Below are positions 32,927 through 43,046 of a stretch of DNA of 64,000 nucleotides, piece after piece. The stretch lies in NCBI RefSeq assembly GCF_040126305.1, contig NZ_CP149510.1, positions 2,243,001 through 2,307,000 on the forward strand, given 5' to 3'. The stretch is from Pararhizobium sp. A13. Lineage in GTDB: Bacteria > Pseudomonadota > Alphaproteobacteria > Rhizobiales > Rhizobiaceae. The translations under genes and the position numbers were made by a program. The notes beneath the pieces are model-generated. The model saw nothing but the letters and a program-made list of their open reading frames with translations, was not told where the DNA came from and did not search any database. Numbering within the stretch: position 1 is the stretch's first letter; each line of letters starts with the position of its first letter.

Positions 32927-34033
32927 ATGAAAATCAATGCCGCGGTGGCGCGTGCGCCGCATGTGCCGTTTTCGCTGGAAAGGCTCGATCTGGAGGAGCC
33001 GCGCGAGGGCGAAATCCTGGTCCGCGTGGTGGCGACCGGGGTTTGCCACACCGATATCGTCATGCGCGACCAGCACCTGCCGGTGCCGCAGCCGGTCGTG
33101 CTCGGCCATGAAGGCGCTGGCATCGTCGAGCGTGTCGGGCCGGGCGTTGCCAAGGTCGCGCCGGGCGATCATGTGGTCATGACCTTCAACTCCTGTGGCC
33201 ATTGCCCGAGTTGCCATGACCATGCGGAAACCTATTGCCACGAGTTCTTCCCGCGCAATTTCTTCGGCTCGCGCGCCGACGGTTCGAGCGGGCTCTCCTG
33301 TGAAGGCGTGCCGGTCCACGGCAACATTTTCGGACAATCCTCCTTCGCCAGCCACGCGCTTTGCCATGAGCGCAATGTCGTGAAAGTGCCTGAAGATGCC
33401 GATCTGGCGCTGCTCGGGCCGCTCGCCTGCGGCATCCAGACCGGCGCCGGCGCGGTGATGAACGCGCTCAAGGTGGAGCCGGGCAAGGTGCTGGCGGTCT
33501 TCGGCATGGGCTCGGTCGGGCTAGCCGCCGTGATGGCGGCGCGGGTCGTCGGCGCGTCGCGGATCATCGCCGTCGACGTCAACGAGACGCGCCTTGCGCT
33601 TGCGGCGGAGCTTGGCGCGACCGACAGTGTCAACGGCAAGGCGACGGATGCGGTCGCCGCGATCATGGCCTTGACCGGTGCCGGTGTCGACTATTCGATC
33701 GATGCCTCCGGCGTCCCGGCCGTCATCGACCAGTGCGTGCGCGTGCTCGCGCCGCGCGGCACCTGCGGCATCGTCGGGGCTTCGCCTGCCGGCGCGACGC
33801 TGACGCTCGATCTCATCCATATCCTGTCCGGCGGACGCCGTGTCCGCGGCATCGTCGAGGGGGATTCCAATCCGGATGTGCTGATCCCGCTGCTGATCGA
33901 CCTCCACCGGCAGGGCCGCTTCCCCTTCGACAGGCTCGTCACGTTCTACGATTTCGCCGACATCAACCAGGCGGTGGAGGATTCGCAAAAAGGCATCGTG
34001 CTGAAACCGGTCGTGCGCCAGCCGGCCATCTGA
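32927..34033 (+). CDS. Zinc-dependent aryl-alcohol-type dehydrogenase
   Basis: A 368-residue medium-chain dehydrogenase resembling benzyl-alcohol dehydrogenases. Catalytic zinc ligands are in GVCHTDIVMRDQ and LGHEGAGIVE, the structural-zinc cysteines in NSCGHCPSCHDHAETYCHEF and the NAD site in AVFGMGSVGLAAVM. In this operon it could oxidise coniferyl or vanillyl alcohol, or reduce excess vanillin. The ATG at 32927 follows GGGAGGAGGA. Substrate is inferred from context only. Confidence 0.85.
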   Translation: MKINAAVARAPHVPFSLERLDLEEPREGEILVRVVATGVCHTDIVMRDQHLPVPQPVVLGHEGAGIVERVGPGVAKVAPGDHVVMTFNSCGHCPSCHDHAETYCHEFFPRNFFGSRADGSSGLSCEGVPVHGNIFGQSSFASHALCHERNVVKVPEDADLALLGPLACGIQTGAGAVMNALKVEPGKVLAVFGMGSVGLAAVMAARVVGASRIIAVDVNETRLALAAELGATDSVNGKATDAVAAIMALTGAGVDYSIDASGVPAVIDQCVRVLAPRGTCGIVGASPAGATLTLDLIHILSGGRRVRGIVEGDSNPDVLIPLLIDLHRQGRFPFDRLVTFYDFADINQAVEDSQKGIVLKPVVRQPAI

Positions 34034-34054
34034 CACCGTTCAAGGGAGGAAACA

Positions 34055-35497
34055 ATGAACACCGTCACCCCGATCATCGCCGCCGATACCAGTCCCGATG
34101 CCATGAAGGCGCTGCTTGCCCGGCAGCGGGCATCCTTCCTCAAGAAAGGGCCACCCAGCATCGAGACCCGCATCGATCGCATCGACCGCGTCATCGCCCT
34201 TCTCGTCGACCACAAGGACGCGATTGCCGCGGCACTTTCGCAGGATTTCGGCAGCCGCAGCGTCGAGGCGAGCCTGCTTCTCGATGTCTTCACCTGCGTC
34301 GGCTCGCTGAAATATGCCAAGGCCCATGTCGCCGAATGGCTGAAGCCCGAAATGCACGAGGCATTGTTCCCGGATGCGGTGGCCGAGGTCGTCTATCAGC
34401 CGAAGGGGGTTATCGGAATCCTGAGCCCTTGGAATTTTCCCTATCAGCTCGCCCTTGCGCCGCTTGCCGGCATTCTCGCGGCCGGCAACCGCGCCATGAT
34501 CAAACCGTCCGAGGTCACACCGGCCTCGGCAGCGCTGATGGCGGAGCTCATCGCCGGCGCCTTCGACGAAACGGAAATCGCCGTCGTTCAGGGTGGCCCG
34601 GCCACAGGCACAGCCTTCACGAGCCTTGCCTTCGACCACCTGATCTTCACCGGAGGGACCGCGATCGCCCATCATGTCATGCGCGCGGCGGCGGAGAACC
34701 TGACGCCGCTGACGCTTGAACTCGGCGGTAAGTCGCCCGTCGTCATCGGCCGTTCGGCCGATCTCGCCGATGCGTCGCGTCGCGTCATGACCGTCAAGAC
34801 GCTGAACGCCGGCCAGATCTGCCTTGCACCGGACTATGTCTATGTGCCCGAGGAAAGCGTCGACGCCTTTGCCGAACACGCGGTCGCAGCGGTCGGCGCC
34901 ATGTATCCGGCGCTGAAGGAAAATTCGGACTACACCTCGATCGTCAATGCCCGCCACCATGCCCGCGTCGTGGGCTTGATCGATGATGCAAGGACCAAGG
35001 GCGCGCGCATCATCGAGATCAATCCGGCGGGGGAGAATTTCTCCCAGCAATCCGCCCACCGCATCCCTCCGACCCTGATCCTCGACCCGACGGAGCAGAT
35101 GCGCGTGCTGCAGGAGGAAATCTTCGGACCTGTGCTGCCGGTCGTTCCCTATCGCGATATCGCCGACGTCATCGGCCGCATCAATGCCAGGCCGCGCCCG
35201 CTCGCTCTCTACTACTTCGGCCAGGATCAAGAAGAGGAGGCCCGTGTCCTTGACAATACGACCTCGGGCGGGGTGACGGTCAACGACTGCATGAGCCACG
35301 TCACGGCGGAAGGCCTGCCCTTCGGCGGCGTCGGCCATTCGGGCATGGGTGCCTATCACGGCAAGTTCGGTTTCCTGACCTTTTCGTACCCCCGGGCGGT
35401 CTACCACCAGAGCAAGATGGTGGAAGCGGAGTACATGATGCGCCCGCCCTTCGGCGATGCCATGCGTGGCTTCCTGGCCGCAGCGATCTGCAAGTAA
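34055..35497 (+). CDS. calB: Coniferyl-aldehyde-type dehydrogenase
   Basis: A 480-residue aldehyde dehydrogenase. The catalytic cysteine is in LNAGQICLAPDYV and the general-base glutamate in LTLELGGKSPVVIG. The tail (FGFLTFSYPRAVYHQSK) and the overall sequence fit coniferyl aldehyde dehydrogenases rather than vanillin dehydrogenases. It would oxidise coniferyl aldehyde to ferulate and possibly vanillin to vanillate with NAD. It starts 21 bases after the alcohol dehydrogenase gene behind GGGAGGAAA and is the last gene of the operon. Confidence 0.85.
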   Translation: MNTVTPIIAADTSPDAMKALLARQRASFLKKGPPSIETRIDRIDRVIALLVDHKDAIAAALSQDFGSRSVEASLLLDVFTCVGSLKYAKAHVAEWLKPEMHEALFPDAVAEVVYQPKGVIGILSPWNFPYQLALAPLAGILAAGNRAMIKPSEVTPASAALMAELIAGAFDETEIAVVQGGPATGTAFTSLAFDHLIFTGGTAIAHHVMRAAAENLTPLTLELGGKSPVVIGRSADLADASRRVMTVKTLNAGQICLAPDYVYVPEESVDAFAEHAVAAVGAMYPALKENSDYTSIVNARHHARVVGLIDDARTKGARIIEINPAGENFSQQSAHRIPPTLILDPTEQMRVLQEEIFGPVLPVVPYRDIADVIGRINARPRPLALYYFGQDQEEEARVLDNTTSGGVTVNDCMSHVTAEGLPFGGVGHSGMGAYHGKFGFLTFSYPRAVYHQSKMVEAEYMMRPPFGDAMRGFLAAAICK

Positions 35498-35761
35498 ATA
35501 CGCGCCGGACATCGATGCCGCTTGGCTGAAGGGGCCGGCGCGGCCGCGCACCTTTCGTTGCTGTCATCACCGCCATCGGCCACGTAGCCGATGGCTTCGG
35601 CGTCAATTCGCACGCCTTTCAGAACCGCTCCGGCCCAAGCGCAACAAAAACTGCATTGCGGCTTGGTTGATAACACACGTATTGCGCGCAGATTTTTGAT
35701 GCAGTGCAGCGACGAAGTTACTTGACGCGGCAGGCTTTTGGCAGTTCCATCGCAACTGATC
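35498..35761. other. Intergenic region between the hydroxycinnamate and tetronate clusters
   Basis: It holds no gene. A nine-pair hairpin (GCCATCGGC-CACGTA-GCCGATGGC, 35572-35595) may end the hydroxycinnamate operon, although no T-run follows. The AT-richer stretch 35640-35760 probably carries the promoter of the GntR gene. Confidence 0.5.
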
Positions 35762-35771
35762 TGGTGGACCA
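35762..35771. promoter_or_regulatory. FadR-type GntR operator-like site
   Basis: TGGTGGACCA fits the T-GGT-N-ACC-A pattern bound by FadR-subfamily GntR regulators. It lies 22 bases before the GntR gene start, suggesting autoregulation. Confidence 0.5.
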
Positions 35772-35792
35772 ACCAGTGGGTCAGTTGGAGCG

Positions 35793-36530
35793 ATGACGGC
35801 GATGAACGAGAGCCCGATACTCACGCAGATGCCGAAGGTCGGGCAGAGCCTCGACCGCCGCACGGCGCGCGATGTCATCGTCGACAAGCTGATGGTGCTG
35901 ATCGCCACCAACATGCTGCGCCCCGGCGACGTGTTGCCGGGTGAACGCGAACTCGCCAATGTGCTTCACGTCAGCCGGGAGACGGTGCGTGGCGCCATCC
36001 AGACGCTTGCCGCGCGCGGCATCGTCGAGGTGTCCCAGGGCAGCCGCACGCGGGTCTGCGATGTCGATCTCAGCCATCTCACCGTTACCATCGCTTCGCC
36101 CAACGCCATCGACAGCTACGATCTCGAGGACGTTCATGCGGCCCGGCTGCATATCGAGCTGAAGGTCGTCGGCGATGCGGCCGAGAGGATTGACCAAGAC
36201 ACCATGAGCAAGCTCAGAAGCCTGCTCGACGCGCAGAAGCTCTGTGGCGACGACGCCATGCGCTTCCTCATCTGTGACCGCGAATTCCATGTGGCGATCT
36301 ACCGGGCCTGCGGAAACCCGCTGCTCTCCGATTTCGTCACCGATCTCTACACCTACATGATGAACTACCGGCGCAGCGCCATGTCACGGCCGGGCGCCAT
36401 AGACGCGAGTTACGACGACCACATCGAGATCGTGGAAGCGCTGGCCCGGCGCGACCGGGACGCGGTTGTCGCGGCATTTCGCCAGCACCTCACCCGGATC
36501 TACGACACGACGAAGGAACTGCTGACGTGA
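35793..36530 (+). CDS. GntR-family regulator (FadR subfamily)
   Basis: A 245-residue protein with an N-terminal winged helix (RPGDVLPGERELANVLHVSRETVRGAIQTLAARGIVEV) and a C-terminal helical FCD ligand domain with metal-binding residues (DREFHVAIYRACGNPLL and YDDHIEIVEALARRD). FCD regulators sense sugar acids and other carboxylates. It precedes denD, a short-chain dehydrogenase and an ABC importer on the same strand and probably controls them. Starts at 35793 and 35802 are both possible; the second has better spacing from TTGGAG. Confidence 0.9.
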   Translation: MTAMNESPILTQMPKVGQSLDRRTARDVIVDKLMVLIATNMLRPGDVLPGERELANVLHVSRETVRGAIQTLAARGIVEVSQGSRTRVCDVDLSHLTVTIASPNAIDSYDLEDVHAARLHIELKVVGDAAERIDQDTMSKLRSLLDAQKLCGDDAMRFLICDREFHVAIYRACGNPLLSDFVTDLYTYMMNYRRSAMSRPGAIDASYDDHIEIVEALARRDRDAVVAAFRQHLTRIYDTTKELLT

Positions 36531-36671
36531 GGGAGCAATTGAGGTGGGAAAAGAACAAGAGCGGGACGGCCGGCTGATCCTGCTTGTGCAGTGATTTCAA
36601 AAGGCAGCGTCCTTTGTGCGTCGTATTTGACGCGCGGCGCTGGCGGGCGGCAGACAGGGAGATTGCCGAGA

Positions 36672-37655
36672 ATGCATGTCATGGTGATTGGAGCGGCTGG
36701 AATGATCGGCCGCAAGCTGGTGGAGAAGTTCGCCTCGAAGGAAGACGCGCTTGGCTACGATATTTCCAGCCTGACTCTGGTGGACGTCATCGAGCCGCCG
36801 GTGCCGCCGTCGCTGTCGGCCGTCGCAACGCCGCTTGCGCTTGATCTTTCAAGGGACGGCGCCGCTGAAAAACTCGTCGCCTCGCGGCCCGGCGTGATCT
36901 TCCATCTCGCGGCGATCGTTTCCGGCGAGGCGGAGGCTGATTTCGACAAGGGCTACAAGGTCAATCTTGACGGAACACGGGCGCTCTTCGAGGCGATCCG
37001 CCATGAGGGGCTGCGGGAGCCCTACGTTCCGCGCGTCATCTTTGCCTCGTCGATCGCCGTTTTCGGGCAGCCGTTCCCGGAAAAGATCGGCGACGAGTTC
37101 TTCACCACGCCGCTGACGAGTTACGGCACGCAAAAGGCGATCTGCGAACTGCTGCTTGCCGACTATTCGAGGCGCGATATTTTCGACGGCGTCGGCATCC
37201 GACTGCCGACGATCTGCGTCCGCCCGGGCAAACCCAACAAGGCGGCGTCCGGCTTCTTCTCCAACATTCTCCGCGAGCCGCTCGCCGGTCAGGAGGCAGT
37301 GTTGCCGGTCGATGAGGACGTGCGCCACTGGTTTGCGAGCCCGCGCTCGGCGGTTGGCTTCTTCGTCCATGCCGCGCGGATGGATACGTCCTTGATCGGG
37401 CCGAGACGCAATCTGACCATGCCCGGACTGTCCGCCCTCGTTGGCGAGGAGATCGAGGCGCTGCGGCGCGTCGCCGGTGAGAAGGCGGTCAAACTGATCC
37501 GCCGGAAGCCGGACCCGGTGATCCGCTCCATTGTCGCAGGCTGGCCGACCGATTTCGATGCGCGGCGCGCGGCCGAACTCGGTTTCACGGCCGAGACCAA
37601 CTTCGACGAGATCATCAGGATCCATATCGAAGACGAGCTCGGAGGACAGGTCTGA
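36672..37655 (+). CDS. denD: D-erythronate dehydrogenase
   Basis: A 327-residue extended short-chain dehydrogenase. The NAD motif is [13 protein letters not shown] at the N-terminus, the active-site serine is in [10 protein letters not shown] and the Tyr-Lys pair in [11 protein letters not shown]. The sequence [28 protein letters not shown] is characteristic of DenD. It oxidises D-erythronate at C2 to 2-oxo-tetronate. Genes ltnD, otnI, otnK and otnC in the same region complete the route. It overlaps the ribosome site of the next gene, so the two are co-translated. Confidence 0.88.
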   Translation: MHVMVIGAAGMIGRKLVEKFASKEDALGYDISSLTLVDVIEPPVPPSLSAVATPLALDLSRDGAAEKLVASRPGVIFHLAAIVSGEAEADFDKGYKVNLDGTRALFEAIRHEGLREPYVPRVIFASSIAVFGQPFPEKIGDEFFTTPLTSYGTQKAICELLLADYSRRDIFDGVGIRLPTICVRPGKPNKAASGFFSNILREPLAGQEAVLPVDEDVRHWFASPRSAVGFFVHAARMDTSLIGPRRNLTMPGLSALVGEEIEALRRVAGEKAVKLIRRKPDPVIRSIVAGWPTDFDARRAAELGFTAETNFDEIIRIHIEDELGGQV

Positions 37656-37656
37656 C

Positions 37657-38433
37657 ATGGCGCATGGTTCGAAGTCCGGCGACGGCAAGATTGCATTGGT
37701 GACAGGCGGCGGCACCGGTGTCGGACGCGGCATCGCCGAAGCCCTGAGCGCCGAGGGTTACACCGTCGTCATCACCGGCCGGCGCGCCGAGGTGCTCGAA
37801 AAAGCCGCAAGCGACATGGCGTTGCAAACGGGCGGCACCGTGCGGGCGGTCAGGGCCGATATCGGCGATCCCAATGCGGTCGCCCGCCTTTTCGAAGCGA
37901 TCCGGACCGAGTTCGGCCGGCTCGACCTCCTGGTCAACAATGCCGGCTCCAACGTGCCGCCCGTGCCACTGGAAGAGGTGACCTTCGACCAGTGGAGCGG
38001 CATTCTCGCCGCAAACCTCACGGGTGCCTTTCTCTGCACGCAGCAGGCGTTCCGGTTGATGAAGGCGCAGGCGCCGCGTGGCGGAAGGATCATCAACAAC
38101 GGCTCGATCTCGGCCCAGGCGCCGCGGCCGAATTCCGCTCCCTATACCGCGACGAAGCATGCGATCGCGGGGCTGACCAAGTCGACGGCCCTCGACGGGC
38201 GGAAATATGACATCGCCTGCGGCCAGATCGATATCGGCAACGCCGCGACCGACATGACGTCGAAGATGAATTCCGGGGTGTTGCAGGCAAATGGCGAGAC
38301 CGCCAGCGAGCCGACGATCCCCGTCGCGCATATCGCCGACGCCGTCATCTACATGGCGGGCCTGCCGCTCGACGCCAACGTGCTGACGATGACGGTGATG
38401 GCGACGAAGATGCCGCTGGTCGGGCGGGGGTAA
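37657..38433 (+). CDS. Short-chain dehydrogenase/reductase of the tetronate cluster
   Basis: A 258-residue classical SDR. The cofactor loop is [15 protein letters not shown], the NNAG motif is [11 protein letters not shown], the serine is in [10 protein letters not shown] and the catalytic pair is YTATK. It begins one base after the denD stop, with GGAGG inside denD. The substrate is not known; oxidation of a polyol, sugar or sugar acid feeding the tetronate pathway is the best guess from context. Confidence 0.85.
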   Translation: MAHGSKSGDGKIALVTGGGTGVGRGIAEALSAEGYTVVITGRRAEVLEKAASDMALQTGGTVRAVRADIGDPNAVARLFEAIRTEFGRLDLLVNNAGSNVPPVPLEEVTFDQWSGILAANLTGAFLCTQQAFRLMKAQAPRGGRIINNGSISAQAPRPNSAPYTATKHAIAGLTKSTALDGRKYDIACGQIDIGNAATDMTSKMNSGVLQANGETASEPTIPVAHIADAVIYMAGLPLDANVLTMTVMATKMPLVGRG

Positions 38434-38531
38434 GAGCAGTCGAGGAAACCGGGCGGCGTCCGAGAACGGCATGAGGAGAGGCCGCCGGACGACTGCCGAT
38501 TTCAGGTGAAACTCATGTGGGAGGATAGCAT

Positions 38532-39599
38532 ATGGCAGGCGTTGATTTCGTCGATGTCAAAAAATCATTCGGCGCCTTTCCCGTCATCAAGGGTGTGAAC
38601 ATCGAGATCGAGGATGGCGAATTCGTCATCCTCGTCGGCCCGTCCGGCTGCGGGAAATCGACGCTTCTGAGAATGCTGGCGGGTCTCGAAAACATTTCGG
38701 CCGGCGAGATCCGCATTGGCGACAAGGTGGTCAACGCGCTGCCGCCCAAGGATCGGGATATCGCCATGGTGTTCCAGAACTATGCGCTCTACCCGCACAT
38801 GACGGTCGCCGACAACATGGCCTTCTCGCTGATGCTGAACGGCTCGCCGAAAGCCGACATCGACAAGCGCGTCGGCACCGCAGCGGGCATTCTGGGGCTT
38901 TCCAAACTGCTCGACCGCTATCCGCGCCAGCTCTCCGGCGGCCAGCGCCAGCGCGTGGCGATGGGCAGGGCGATCGTGCGCGATCCGCAGGTGTTTCTCT
39001 TCGATGAACCGCTGTCCAACCTCGATGCGAAACTGCGCGTGGCAATGCGCGCCGAGATCAAGGAACTGCACCAGCGGCTGAAGACGACCACCGTCTATGT
39101 GACGCACGACCAGATCGAGGCGATGACCATGGCCGACAAGATCGTCGTCATGCATGACGGCATCGTCGAGCAGATCGGCGCGCCGCTCGATCTCTACGAC
39201 AGCCCCGCCAATCTTTTCGTCGCCGGTTTCATCGGCTCGCCGGCAATGAACATGATCAAGGGCAGGCTCGACCCGCAAAATCCGAACAGCTTTATCGCAA
39301 CCGATGGCATGGCATTGCCGGTCGCGCGGCCGCCATCGGCGGCAACAGGGCGCGATCTGATCTACGGCTTGCGGCCGGAATATATGTCGCTCGACCCGAA
39401 CGGGTTTGCCGTCACCGTCGCGGTCATCGAGCCGACCGGCTACGAAACCCAGCTGATCGTTCGCTTCGGTGGAACCGACGTCACCTGCGTTTTCCGTGAG
39501 CGCGTGACCGCCCGGCCGGGGGAGGCAATCCACCTGTCGATCGATGCCGATCATGTGCACCTGTTCGACGCCCAAACCGGCGTACGGCTGATCGACTGA
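38532..39599 (+). CDS. ABC transporter ATP-binding protein, UgpC/MalK type
   Basis: A 355-residue ATPase with Walker [10 protein letters not shown], signature [13 protein letters not shown], Walker [13 protein letters not shown] and the switch histidine in [10 protein letters not shown]. After residue 235 it has the TOBE/MalK-type regulatory domain ([15 protein letters not shown]). It energises the sugar-type importer formed with the binding protein and two permeases that follow. The start follows GGGAGG. Confidence 0.93.
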   Translation: MAGVDFVDVKKSFGAFPVIKGVNIEIEDGEFVILVGPSGCGKSTLLRMLAGLENISAGEIRIGDKVVNALPPKDRDIAMVFQNYALYPHMTVADNMAFSLMLNGSPKADIDKRVGTAAGILGLSKLLDRYPRQLSGGQRQRVAMGRAIVRDPQVFLFDEPLSNLDAKLRVAMRAEIKELHQRLKTTTVYVTHDQIEAMTMADKIVVMHDGIVEQIGAPLDLYDSPANLFVAGFIGSPAMNMIKGRLDPQNPNSFIATDGMALPVARPPSAATGRDLIYGLRPEYMSLDPNGFAVTVAVIEPTGYETQLIVRFGGTDVTCVFRERVTARPGEAIHLSIDADHVHLFDAQTGVRLID

Positions 39600-39760
39600 T
39601 ACCGCCCCGTTTTGCCGCTGCGTGAGGGAAGAGGAGCCCTCGCGCATCCGATTTCGGGTCGGCGTTTCCGGCAATGCCGGAAGCCATCGCCTCAGCATTC
39701 GCCAGACGGGACGGCGGGTGCCGAAACGGACGATGTCCCGTGTCACCCAGGAGGAGCATT

Positions 39761-41077
39761 ATGACTTTCAAGAGACGTGATTTTCTTGCCGCATCCGCCG
39801 CGGTCGCGGGCATGGCCGGCCTTTCGCCTTTCGGCATCCGTTCGTCTTTCGCGCAAGGTGCGGAGCCGACCTACAAGCCGGAGGAAGGGGCAAGCCTGAG
39901 ACTCTTGCGCTGGACACCCTTCGTCAAGGGCGACGAGGATGCATGGCTTGCCAACACCGCGAAATTCACCCAGGCGACCGGGGTCGAGGTCCGCATCGAC
40001 AAGGAAAGCTGGGAAGACATTCGCCCGAAAGCGGCCGTCGCCGCCAATGTCGGTTCCGGGCCGGATATGGTGATGTGCTGGTTCGATGACGCCCATCAAT
40101 ATCCCGACAAGCTCGTCGATCTGACCGAACTTGCCAATTACCTCGGCGGTAAATATGGCGGCTGGTACGATGGCGTGAAGGGTTATGCGTCGCGCGAAGA
40201 CAAGTTCATCGCCATGCCGCTGACGGCCATCGGCAACGCGGTCTGCTACCGTGACAGCCACATGAAGGCGGCCGGCTTCAGCGAATTTCCGAAGGACACC
40301 ACCGGGTTCCTCGAACTGTGCAAGGCCATGAAGGCCAAGGGAACGCCCGCCGGCTTCCCGCACGGCAAGGCCGTCGGCGACGGCAACAACTATGCCCATT
40401 GGCTGCTCTGGAGCCATGGCGGCAAGATGGTCGATGAAGGCGGCAAGGTCGTCATCAACAGCCCCGAGACGCTGAAGGCGATCAACTATGCCAAGGCGCT
40501 GTACGAGACCTTCATTCCGGGCACCGAGAGCTGGCTCGACATCAACAACAACCGGGCCTTCCTGGCGGGCCAGGTGTCGCTGACGGCGAATGGCGTCTCG
40601 CTCTATTATGCGTCGAAGAAAGACCCTGCGATGGCGGAACTCTCGGCCGACATCCGCACCACGAACTTCCCCGTCGGTCCGGTCGGCCAGAGCGTCGAAC
40701 TGCATCAGACGAGCTCGCTGCTTTTGTTCAACCACACGAAATACCCGGAAGCGGCCAAGGCCTATATCAAGTTCATGATGGAGGCCGACCAGATGAATGC
40801 CTGGATACAAGGCTCCAGCGCCTATTGCTGCCAGCCGCTCAAGGCTTTCGCCAACAACCCTGTCTGGACGTCCGACCCGATCCACGCGCCCTATGCGCGC
40901 GCTTCGGAAACGCTGCGCCCGAACGGCTATGCCGGCCCGCTCGGCTATGCGTCCGCCGGGGTGATGGCCGACTATGTGCTGGTCGACATGTTCGCCACCG
41001 CGGTCACCGGGCAAATGACGCCGGAAGAGGCGGTTGTCGAGGCCGAGCGCCGGGCAAACCGCTACTACCGGGTCTAA
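39761..41077 (+). CDS. ABC transporter substrate-binding protein, family 1, Tat signal
   Basis: A 438-residue periplasmic binding protein. The N-terminus MTFKRRDFLAASAAVAGMAGL is a twin-arginine signal, with cleavage expected after SSFAQG near residue 33. The mature part shows the family 1 sugar-binding pattern, including LRLLRWTPF and NVGSGPDMVMCWFDDAHQYP. With the ABC ATPase and permeases it imports a sugar, polyol or sugar acid; the gene context suggests a four-carbon acid or a precursor. The ATG at 39761 follows CAGGAGGA. Confidence 0.9.
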   Translation: MTFKRRDFLAASAAVAGMAGLSPFGIRSSFAQGAEPTYKPEEGASLRLLRWTPFVKGDEDAWLANTAKFTQATGVEVRIDKESWEDIRPKAAVAANVGSGPDMVMCWFDDAHQYPDKLVDLTELANYLGGKYGGWYDGVKGYASREDKFIAMPLTAIGNAVCYRDSHMKAAGFSEFPKDTTGFLELCKAMKAKGTPAGFPHGKAVGDGNNYAHWLLWSHGGKMVDEGGKVVINSPETLKAINYAKALYETFIPGTESWLDINNNRAFLAGQVSLTANGVSLYYASKKDPAMAELSADIRTTNFPVGPVGQSVELHQTSSLLLFNHTKYPEAAKAYIKFMMEADQMNAWIQGSSAYCCQPLKAFANNPVWTSDPIHAPYARASETLRPNGYAGPLGYASAGVMADYVLVDMFATAVTGQMTPEEAVVEAERRANRYYRV

Positions 41078-41084
41078 ATCCCAA

Positions 41085-41142
41085 GGCGGCCCGCATGGGC
41101 CGCCCAGACTGGGTATCGGCGGAAATGCCCCCGCCGATACCC
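41085..41142 (+). repeat. Two strong tandem hairpins between binding-protein and permease genes
   Basis: The first stem is GGCGGCCC/GGGCCGCC (41085-41104). The second is GGGTATCGGCGG/CCGCCGATACCC (41111-41142, 12 pairs). Neither has a T-run. Such hairpins protect the binding-protein part of ABC operon transcripts, giving more binding protein than permease. Confidence 0.7.
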
Positions 41143-41173
41143 GTTCCCCAATGTGTCATACGGGAGATGTCCG

Positions 41174-42106
41174 ATGTCCACAGTGTCATCCAGGAAGCCG
41201 CCATCCGCGATGGCCTCGCTCATGCAGAACAGGAACATGATCGGCTTCCTCTTCATGCTTCCGGCCGCCGTCTTCCTTGTCTGCTTCTTGACCTATCCGC
41301 TCGGTCTTGGCGTCTGGCTCGGCTTCACCGACACACGCATCGGCCGCGACGGGGTGTTCATCGGGCTCGAAAACTACATTTTCCTCGCCGAGGACTCGGT
41401 CTTCTGGCTCTCGGTCTTCAACACGCTTCTCTACACGGTCGTGGCGTCGATCCTGAAATTCGTCTTCGGGCTCTGGCTGGCGCTGCTGTTGAATGAAAAC
41501 CTGCCGTTCAAGTCCTTCTTCCGGGCGATCGTGCTCTTGCCCTGGGTCGTTCCGACCGTGCTTTCGGCACTGGCCTTCTGGTGGATCTACGATGCGCAGT
41601 TCTCGATCATCTCGTGGTCGCTGATGCAGCTCGGCGTGATCGACAGCCCGATCAACTTCCTGGGCGATCCGACAAATGCCCGGGCCTCGGTGATCGCCGC
41701 CAATGTCTGGCGCGGCATTCCCTTCGTTGCCATTTCGTTGCTGGCTGGGCTGCAGACCATTCCGGCCTCGCTGCAGGAGGCGGCGTCGCTGGACGGTGCG
41801 ACGAGCTGGCAGCGCTTCCGATATGTGACACTACCGATGCTGACGCCAATCATTGCCGTGGTCATGACCTTCTCGGTGCTGTTCACGTTTACGGACTTCC
41901 AGCTCATCTACGTGCTCACCAAGGGTGGGCCGGTCAACGCGACGCATCTGATGGCGACGCTGTCCTTCCAGCGCGGCATTCCGGGCGGACAACTGGGCGA
42001 GGGGGCCGCGATCGCCGTGGCGATGATCCCGTTCCTGCTTGCTGCCATCATGTTCAGCTTCTTCGGCCTGCAACGCCGCAAATGGCAGCAGGGCGGCCAG
42101 GATTGA
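41174..42106 (+). CDS. ABC transporter permease 1 (MalF type)
   Basis: A 310-residue permease with six hydrophobic segments and the EAA loop EAASLDGATSWQRFRYVTLP, which docks on the ATPase. The N-terminus is short, without the extra MalF domain. The ATG at 41174 has CGGGAG upstream. It is followed after 16 bases by the second permease. Confidence 0.92.
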   Translation: MSTVSSRKPPSAMASLMQNRNMIGFLFMLPAAVFLVCFLTYPLGLGVWLGFTDTRIGRDGVFIGLENYIFLAEDSVFWLSVFNTLLYTVVASILKFVFGLWLALLLNENLPFKSFFRAIVLLPWVVPTVLSALAFWWIYDAQFSIISWSLMQLGVIDSPINFLGDPTNARASVIAANVWRGIPFVAISLLAGLQTIPASLQEAASLDGATSWQRFRYVTLPMLTPIIAVVMTFSVLFTFTDFQLIYVLTKGGPVNATHLMATLSFQRGIPGGQLGEGAAIAVAMIPFLLAAIMFSFFGLQRRKWQQGGQD

Positions 42107-42122
42107 TTGGGGGAGAATGACG

Positions 42123-43022
42123 ATGACCACGACCGTGAAATCCGAAGACGCCGTTCTCACCGACGATGTACAGGGCATGACCTATCTCAACCGCCTGCCG
42201 CGCAGGATCGTGATGGTCTATCTGCCGATGGCGGTGTTCGTCTTCGTGCTGCTCTTTCCGTTCTACTGGATGGCGATCACGGCGGTGAAGCCGAATTCGC
42301 AGCTGACCGACTATAACAACTACAGCCCCTTCTGGGTGGTCGGCCCGACGCTCGATCATATCAAGTACCTGCTGTTCGAGACCTCCTATCCGGGCTGGCT
42401 GTGGAACACGATGCTGGTGGCGACCTGCGCGACGTTTCTCTCGCTCGCCGCTTCGGTCTTTGCGGCCTACGCGATCGAGCGGGTGCGGTTTTCGGGCTCG
42501 CGGCCGGTGGGTCTGATGATCTTTCTCGCCTATCTCGTGCCGCCCTCGATCCTGTTCATTCCGCTAGCCTTCATCGTCTTCAAGTTCGGCATCTACGATT
42601 CCAAGCTGGCGCTGATCTTCACCTATCCGACCTTCCTCATTCCCTTCTGCACCTGGCTGTTGATGGGCTATTTCCGGTCGATCCCGTTCGAACTCGAGGA
42701 GAGCGCGCTGGTGGACGGCGCGACGCGCTGGCAGATCCTGATAAAGATCATCCTGCCGCTTGCCGTCCCCGGACTGATCTCGGCCGGTATCTTCGCCTTC
42801 ACGCTTTCCTGGAACGAGTTCATTTATGCGCTGACCTTCATCCAGTCTTCGGAAAACAAGACCGTGCCCGTCGGCGTGCTGACGGAACTGGTCCGCGGCG
42901 ACGTGTTCGAATGGGGAGCGCTGATGGCGGGCGCGCTGTTCGGCTCGCTGCCGGTGGTGATCCTTTATTCCTTCTTCGTCGACTATTACGTGTCGTCCAT
43001 GACCGGGGCGGTGAAGGAATGA
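42123..43022 (+). CDS. ABC transporter permease 2 (MalG type)
   Basis: A 299-residue permease with six hydrophobic segments and the EAA loop ESALVDGATRWQILIKIILP. It forms the membrane channel together with permease 1. Of two close ATG codons (42117 and 42123) the second is spaced better from GGGGGAG. It ends the plus-strand operon and converges with otnC after 24 bases. Confidence 0.92.
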   Translation: MTTTVKSEDAVLTDDVQGMTYLNRLPRRIVMVYLPMAVFVFVLLFPFYWMAITAVKPNSQLTDYNNYSPFWVVGPTLDHIKYLLFETSYPGWLWNTMLVATCATFLSLAASVFAAYAIERVRFSGSRPVGLMIFLAYLVPPSILFIPLAFIVFKFGIYDSKLALIFTYPTFLIPFCTWLLMGYFRSIPFELEESALVDGATRWQILIKIILPLAVPGLISAGIFAFTLSWNEFIYALTFIQSSENKTVPVGVLTELVRGDVFEWGALMAGALFGSLPVVILYSFFVDYYVSSMTGAVKE

Positions 43023-43046
43023 AGACCCTCAAGTACGACAGCGCGT

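Noticed and set aside
34040..35551. Open frame of 503 codons on the minus strand
   Set aside because: It is the mirror of the aldehyde dehydrogenase gene, which has all catalytic residues.
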